Shown here piece by piece: positions 35,250 to 38,714 of a stretch of 38,714 nucleotides of DNA; positions within the stretch are counted from its first letter, which is position 1, and each line of letters begins with the position of its first letter. The stretch lies in NCBI RefSeq assembly GCF_000167195.1, contig NZ_AADV02000016.1, forward strand, positions 1 to 38,714, in the 5' to 3' direction. This stretch comes from Crocosphaera watsonii WH 8501 (GTDB taxonomy: Bacteria > Cyanobacteriota > Cyanobacteriia > Cyanobacteriales > Microcystaceae). The notes beneath the pieces are model-generated. The model was not told where the DNA came from and did not search any database. It saw only the letters and a list, made by a program, of their open reading frames with translations. The position numbers were made by a program, and so were the translations under genes.

Positions 35250-35831
35250 ATGTGTTTCAATGAAACTAACGGAAGAATCTCGAAGTTGATGTCCATGATA
35301 AAAGCATTGCCAATTAACCTCTCCAACCTACAGAAAACAGTACTCCAACAAATAGTGAGAGGGACAACAAACCCCTATCGCCTTGTTAGACGAGCCAAGC
35401 TAATCTTAGCCGCAGCATCAGGAGAGAGCAATAGTTCGATTAGTCGAAGATTAGAATTAGACCGAGTACAAGTGCGTCAGTGGCGATCGCGATGGTTTGA
35501 GGAGAGAGAAAAACTGAGTGCCGCCGAAGAACAACAGGTAACGGAGAAAGCATTAATGGTCTTGATCAAAGGAATTTTAAGCGATCGCCCAAGACCTGGA
35601 ACAACAAAATCCTTTACGGTCGAACAAGTAGTCCAGATTGTAGCGATCGCTTGTGAAGAATGTGAAAAATCAGACAGACCAGTGAGCCATTGGACACCTT
35701 CAGAGTTGGCGGATGAAGCCATAAAAAGAGGAATTGTCGAAAAGATTTCCCCCCGTAGTGTGGGGCGTTTTTTAAAAAGAAGCGACATTACAACCACATC
35801 TCGTTCGTTACTGGTTAAATGCCAAAATTGA
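35250..35831 (+). CDS. IS630 transposase orfA (HTH part), copy 2
   Basis: 193 residues, same as copy 1 except Ala for Glu in QIVAIACE. Helix-turn-helix at about 55-95 (LELDRVQVRQWRSRW). After the T6A5 tract at 35768-35778 the frame runs only ~18 codons to a stop, while the +1 frame gives the expected continuation (KEATLQPHLVRYWLNAKIDD). ATG at 35250. Confidence 0.83.
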   Translation: MCFNETNGRISKLMSMIKALPINLSNLQKTVLQQIVRGTTNPYRLVRRAKLILAAASGESNSSISRRLELDRVQVRQWRSRWFEEREKLSAAEEQQVTEKALMVLIKGILSDRPRPGTTKSFTVEQVVQIVAIACEECEKSDRPVSHWTPSELADEAIKRGIVEKISPRSVGRFLKRSDITTTSRSLLVKCQN

Positions 35832-35895
35832 TGATCCCTTAAAATTTAAAAAGCAAGTCAAATATATCTGTGAACTTCATCAAGAAGCTAAAACT

Positions 35896-36537
35896 TTGTT
35901 AGAACAAGGAATTCATTTAATTAGTACAGATGAAATGACAGGGATTCAAGGTCTTGAGAGATTATTTCCGAACAAAAGAATCAAGCCTAAACAAGTAGAA
36001 AAAATCGAATTTGAATATGAAAGACACGGAACTTTAAGCTTGATTGCGAACTGGGATGTGGCAAGAGGAAAAGTTGTTAGTCCCTCTATTGGACCGACAA
36101 GAACAGAACAAGATTTTTCTGAACATATCCAGAGAACGATTAAGATTGATGAAAAAGCAGAATGGATTTTTATTGTAGATCAACTCAACACTCATAAATC
36201 GGAAAGCTTAGTCAAATTAGTAGCAGAAAGCTGTGGAATTACTATTGATTTGGGGAGAAAAGGAAAGGAGGGGATTTTGCAATCTATGGACAGCAGAGCA
36301 GATTTTTTATCAGATGAATCTCATCGAATTCGCTTTGTTTATATTCCCAAACATACATCGTGGCTTAATCAAATTGAGTGTTGGTTTTCGATCTTAGTCA
36401 GGCGTTTACTCAAAAGAATTACTGTCCGTTCAACTGAAGAACTATCCCAAAAAATTCTCAATTTTATTGATTACTTTAATCAACATTTTGCTAAGCCGTT
36501 CGTTTGGAAATTTAAGGGCTTTAAAGATCATAAGTGA
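35896..36537 (+). CDS. IS630 transposase orfB (DDE part), copy 2
   Basis: Catalytic half: STDEMTG (Asp), IVDQLNTHKS (Asp) and WLNQIECWF (Glu retained). The frame is open from 35776, immediately after the frameshift tract, so residues encoded by 35776-35895 belong to the same protein; the TTG at 35896 is not a convincing start. It ends TGA after FKDHK, the ancestral stop lost in copy 1. With a working frameshift this copy could be active and could mobilise copy 1 in trans. Confidence 0.82.
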   Translation: MLEQGIHLISTDEMTGIQGLERLFPNKRIKPKQVEKIEFEYERHGTLSLIANWDVARGKVVSPSIGPTRTEQDFSEHIQRTIKIDEKAEWIFIVDQLNTHKSESLVKLVAESCGITIDLGRKGKEGILQSMDSRADFLSDESHRIRFVYIPKHTSWLNQIECWFSILVRRLLKRITVRSTEELSQKILNFIDYFNQHFAKPFVWKFKGFKDHK

Positions 36538-36554
36538 CTGGTGGATTATTTTTG

Positions 36555-37403
36555 CTAAGCTGCACTAGGTTTTTGACTAGAGTATCGTGTCCAAGCAATG
36601 TTTACTTTTCGTGTACCTTGTAGATGTTTAGGAAGATCCTTATAATTCCCTCCATCGGGAACCATAGCAATTGTATTGATTGTTTTTTGGGAATGTTTTG
36701 TGATTTGATGGTTATAGACTTGGTCGGAGCCTATACGCATCAATTTTTGATAACTTGAAAGAGGATTAATAGGATAGGGTTCACCATCTGTCATTGACTC
36801 TTCGGGTAAATCATTCATGGCTTGACTACAGGTTATTTTGTTCTCAGTAAAATCTCCAATAGGGAAATTAAATTCATAATTTTTTGGAACTCCAACAAAA
36901 ATCACTCTACGTCTGTTTTGTGGAACCCCATAATCAGAAGCTAACAAGATTTTGTATTGTACTTGATAGCCTAAACGTCCCAAATCTGTCAAAATTTGTT
37001 CTCTAATTCTTCCTTGAGCCATTGATACCATATTGGGTACATTTTCCATGACTATTGCCTTGGGCTGAAAATAATCAATAACTCTTAAAAAAGATTTATA
37101 AAGTAAATTGCGTGGATCATCAGGATTTCGTTTCCCTGAGATTGAAAACCCTTGACAGGGAGGCCCTCCTACGATGACATCAATTGATTTGTTAATTTGT
37201 TGTGATATCTTGGAGGAAGAAGCAACGGCAAGATCCATTAAAATCCCTTGAGATGTAGGATGATTTTTTTGAAAAGTAGCTAGTGCATCTTTCCAGTTGT
37301 CAATACCTGCTATTACCTCAAAACCTGCTTGTTGGAATCCATAGGAAAGTCCGCCACAACCAGAAAATAAGTCTAATAAGCTATATTGATTCGTTTTATT
37401 CAC
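36555..37403 (-). pseudogene. Cytosine-5 DNA methyltransferase, truncated by IS630
   Basis: 282 residues from a GTG start. C5-MTase motif I DLFSGCGGLSYGF (11-23), motif IV GGPPCQGFS (79-87, catalytic Cys83), motif VI MENVPN (119-124) and motif VIII QNRRRVIFVG (162-171), then the beginning of the target-recognition region. The frame leaves the gene at 36567 where IS630 begins; the last residues (SAA) are IS sequence. Motif IX (RPxTxREaAriQ-type) and motif X (GNSV-type), which close the SAM pocket, are missing, so activity is not expected. Recognition sequence cannot be read from what remains. No restriction endonuclease gene is adjacent in the window. Confidence 0.85.
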
Positions 37404-37487
37404 TTTATAATTTTCTAAAGATGTTGTCTAGGGGATTACTATTTATTATCATAACTTACCGCTTTGTCTCGAAGGTCAAACGTATGA

Positions 37488-37512
37488 GTTGGGTTCCGTT
37501 CCTCTACCCAAC
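37488..37512. repeat. Palindrome GTTGGGT ... ACCCAAC
   Basis: Seven-base arms around TCCGTTCCTCT. It resembles the GTTGGGTTxCGTTCCTCAACCCAAC repeats scattered in many cyanobacteria. Confidence 0.65.
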
Positions 37513-37530
37513 CTCCCTTGGCAAAAATTA

Positions 37531-37658
37531 GGACAAAACTAGACAGACGCAGGACTTATCGCCCCCGTATTTTCACTTAATTTTAGTAGGGGGCGATAAG
37601 TCCCACTTAAGGAGTAACCTACAACCCTTACTAGAACGAAGTCTGTCTAGTTTTGTCT
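37531..37658. repeat. Nested palindromic MITE-like element
   Basis: Outer inverted arms GACAAAACTAGACAGAC (37532-37548) and complement (37641-37657), inner perfect 15-bp stem GGACTTATCGCCCCC / GGGGGCGATAAGTCC (37552-37566, 37589-37603) with a 22-base loop. No coding capacity. Similar end motifs occur beside a TnpB remnant at 26277, suggesting a non-autonomous derivative, possibly of an IS200/IS605-type element. Confidence 0.7.
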
Positions 37659-37691
37659 AGGTTTATAAAACCCTAACTACATATTGAAAAT

Positions 37692-37753
37692 GGTGGGTTA
37701 AGACTGATTATTAGATTCTTATTAGAACTCAAATTATAGCCGTCTAACCCACC
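37692..37753. repeat. Inverted repeat GGTGGGTTA ... TAACCCACC
   Basis: GGTGGGTTAAGAC (37692-37704) and GTCTAACCCACC (37742-37753) can pair with one bulged base across a 37-base loop, just after the stop of the unknown gene on the minus strand. Terminator or dispersed repeat; not resolved. Confidence 0.5.
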
Positions 37754-37761
37754 CCAAGATC

Positions 37762-38124
37762 TTATTGAGGAATAATAGGGATTCGCTGTTCTTCAAACCG
37801 ACGATCGCGTATGGTTGGGGGTTGAGTGCGAATATAGTCAGGATTGCCTGATAAAGAGGAGTTAAAGGGGCTAACAAGGTCTGGGGTGCGAATTCTGGGT
37901 CCTGCGGTTTGTTGTCTGAGACCATCCCATAACACCGCTTCTATGGTTTTACCATCATTAGCAATGGTGTTATCAAAGAAAGATCCCGGCGCATATCGCC
38001 AGCCAAAAATCTTATTCATTTGACCAAACATATGCGTATTGTCATAAAAGCGTAAACTTTCGTTACAAGGTGATTTCCAAGAAAAAGTTTCCCACCCATT
38101 ATCAGAATCTGTTTGTAGAACATC
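37762..38124 (-). pseudogene. C-terminal fragment of an unrecognised protein
   Basis: About 120 codons in one frame: SDNGWETFSWKSPC and ESLRFYDNTHMFGQMNK, then WRYAPGSFFDNTIANDGKTI, a proline/arginine-rich tail (RTPDLVSPFNSSLSGN, RTQPPTIRDRRFEEQR) and a stop at 37762. Codon pattern and composition look coding. The 5' end is cut at an in-frame TGA (38125-38127) where sequence changes to the ISAzo13-type neighbour, so the N-terminus is lost. The conventional ATG at 38031 is internal. I do not recognise the family. Confidence 0.5.
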
Positions 38125-38154
38125 TCAAATAAGCGAAAAGGGAAAAATAAAAAG

Positions 38155-38181
38155 TTGTTCGCGGATACTTTCCGCGAACAA
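38155..38181 (-). terminator. Hairpin terminator behind ISAzo13-type transposase
   Basis: Perfect 11-bp stem TTGTTCGCGGA / TCCGCGAACAA with a five-base loop. On the minus strand, downstream of the transposase stop, it is followed by CTTTTTATTTTT. Confidence 0.7.
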
Positions 38182-38286
38182 AAACCTCCCTATCTAAAAG
38201 AAAGAAATACGCTAACTTTTAAATTAGCTTTGACTATTTTTAAAAAGGAAATTCACTTAATTTTACACTCTTATTAACTTTTTAGA

Positions 38287-38714
38287 CTAACTGGGTCTAA
38301 TCAAAATATCCCATTTAGGTAAGTGAGGATTACGTTCTAAACGTTTCTCAATTTCCTTCATCTCTTTTTTCGTTAAAGAAATGCCTTTTTGATAAACTTT
38401 TTTACTTAACTTAACTATCGGATTTAAGCCTTTCCATGTCATAGTTTTTACCCAAGCTAACATCGTTTGAGCATTTCTCAGAAGTGTTCCTTTCCAATGC
38501 CTCTCTAAAATTCCCCAACATCTTTCTATGGGATTATATTTACTGTGATAAGGAGGAAAATATAGTAATTGAATAGATTTCTTAGTTTGGTCGGCAAACT
38601 CTACCATTCTCTTCAAAAATTGCCTTCTTATTCCACTATTTTCTGGTCCATTATCAACTTTAATTTGGATGTTCTTTAGTTGCTGCTTTTCATTTATACT
38701 CAGACTTGTCCACC
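38287..38714 (-). CDS. ISAzo13-family transposase, C-terminal part (runs off window)
   Basis: Open from the window edge: KVDNGPENSG (Asp/Asn/Glu region), LLYFPPYHSKYNPIERCWGILE (catalytic Glu in NPIERCWG) and the characteristic end MTWKGLNPIVKLSKKVYQKG, KKEMKEIEKRLERNPHLPKW. The C-terminus and stop (38287) look intact; the N-terminus and first catalytic residue lie outside the window. The ATG at 38616 is internal. The element's left boundary is between 38125 and 38154, where it cuts the unknown gene. Confidence 0.85.
   Translation of the reverse strand, partial: WTSLSINEKQQLKNIQIKVDNGPENSGIRRQFLKRMVEFADQTKKSIQLLYFPPYHSKYNPIERCWGILERHWKGTLLRNAQTMLAWVKTMTWKGLNPIVKLSKKVYQKGISLTKKEMKEIEKRLERNPHLPKWDILIRPS

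Larger units (their letters stand above)
35188..36565 (+). mobile_element. IS630-family element, copy 2
   Basis: 1378 bp, TA on each side (35186-35187, 36566-36567), ends GTGCAGCTTGGC and its near complement GCTAAGCTGCAC. Opposite orientation to copy 1. On its right it truncates a DNA methyltransferase gene. Confidence 0.88.

Noticed and set aside
36555-37403. Possible restriction-modification or defence island
   Set aside because: The methyltransferase is truncated and no endonuclease, specificity or other defence gene is beside it.
1-38714. CRISPR array
   Set aside because: Tandem repeats present are 7-12 bp units with no spacers; no cas genes.

Overview
The window looks like a low-GC unicellular cyanobacterium. 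Three things point there: many HIP1 octamers (GCGATCGC) in genes and in transposons, cyanobacterial gene types (a BCH/PucC-family transporter, a DUF2232 membrane protein, a PEP-CTERM protein), and an extreme load of insertion sequences. A Crocosphaera-like genome is my best guess from the IS load and AT richness, but nothing here proves genus. The first ~450 bases read like poor-quality contig-end sequence.

Layout. 0.3-1.9 kb: a frame-damaged DedA-family gene and cysH (PAPS reductase). 2.0-9.3 kb: an IS66-type element with a frameshifted transposase, two nearly identical IS5/IS1182-like elements in tandem (first intact, second frameshifted), and an IS1380-type element that is frameshifted and truncated. 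9.5-13.3 kb: a two-component module, a hybrid histidine kinase split by one in-frame TAA followed by a REC-GAF-like response regulator, then a clear terminator. 13.4-15.1 kb: a small membrane protein, a Gfo/Idh/MocA oxidoreductase fragment cut by an IS701-type element, and tRNA-Arg(UCU). 15.2-26.3 kb is mostly resident chromosome: uracil-DNA glycosylase-family protein, BCH/PucC transporter, PEP-CTERM protein, Crp/Fnr regulator + DUF2232 + secreted protein cluster, FAD monooxygenase, a 53-aa membrane protein, a membrane-anchored subtilase and a short-chain dehydrogenase. Only TnpB scraps intrude there. 26.3-36.6 kb is a nested transposon pile: TnpB remnants, two inverted IS630 copies, IS1634, one complete and one truncated IS4, and an intact IS1380. 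36.6-38.7 kb: a C-terminally truncated cytosine-5 DNA methyltransferase, a MITE-like nested palindrome, a fragment of an unknown gene, and a partial ISAzo13-type element running off the end.

Genes that plausibly act together: kinase + response regulator (phosphorelay); Crp/Fnr + DUF2232 + exported protein (tight co-directional cluster). The rest are single genes. Seven-base tandem repeats occur at four places, one inside a coding sequence.

I found no CRISPR array, defence island or convincing new multi-gene system. The most unusual objects are an IS630 transposase fused in frame to a TnpB C-terminal half after loss of its stop codon, the single-stop split in the hybrid kinase, the nested palindrome at 37.5 kb, and a mosaic of IS elements almost none of which has matching target duplications.
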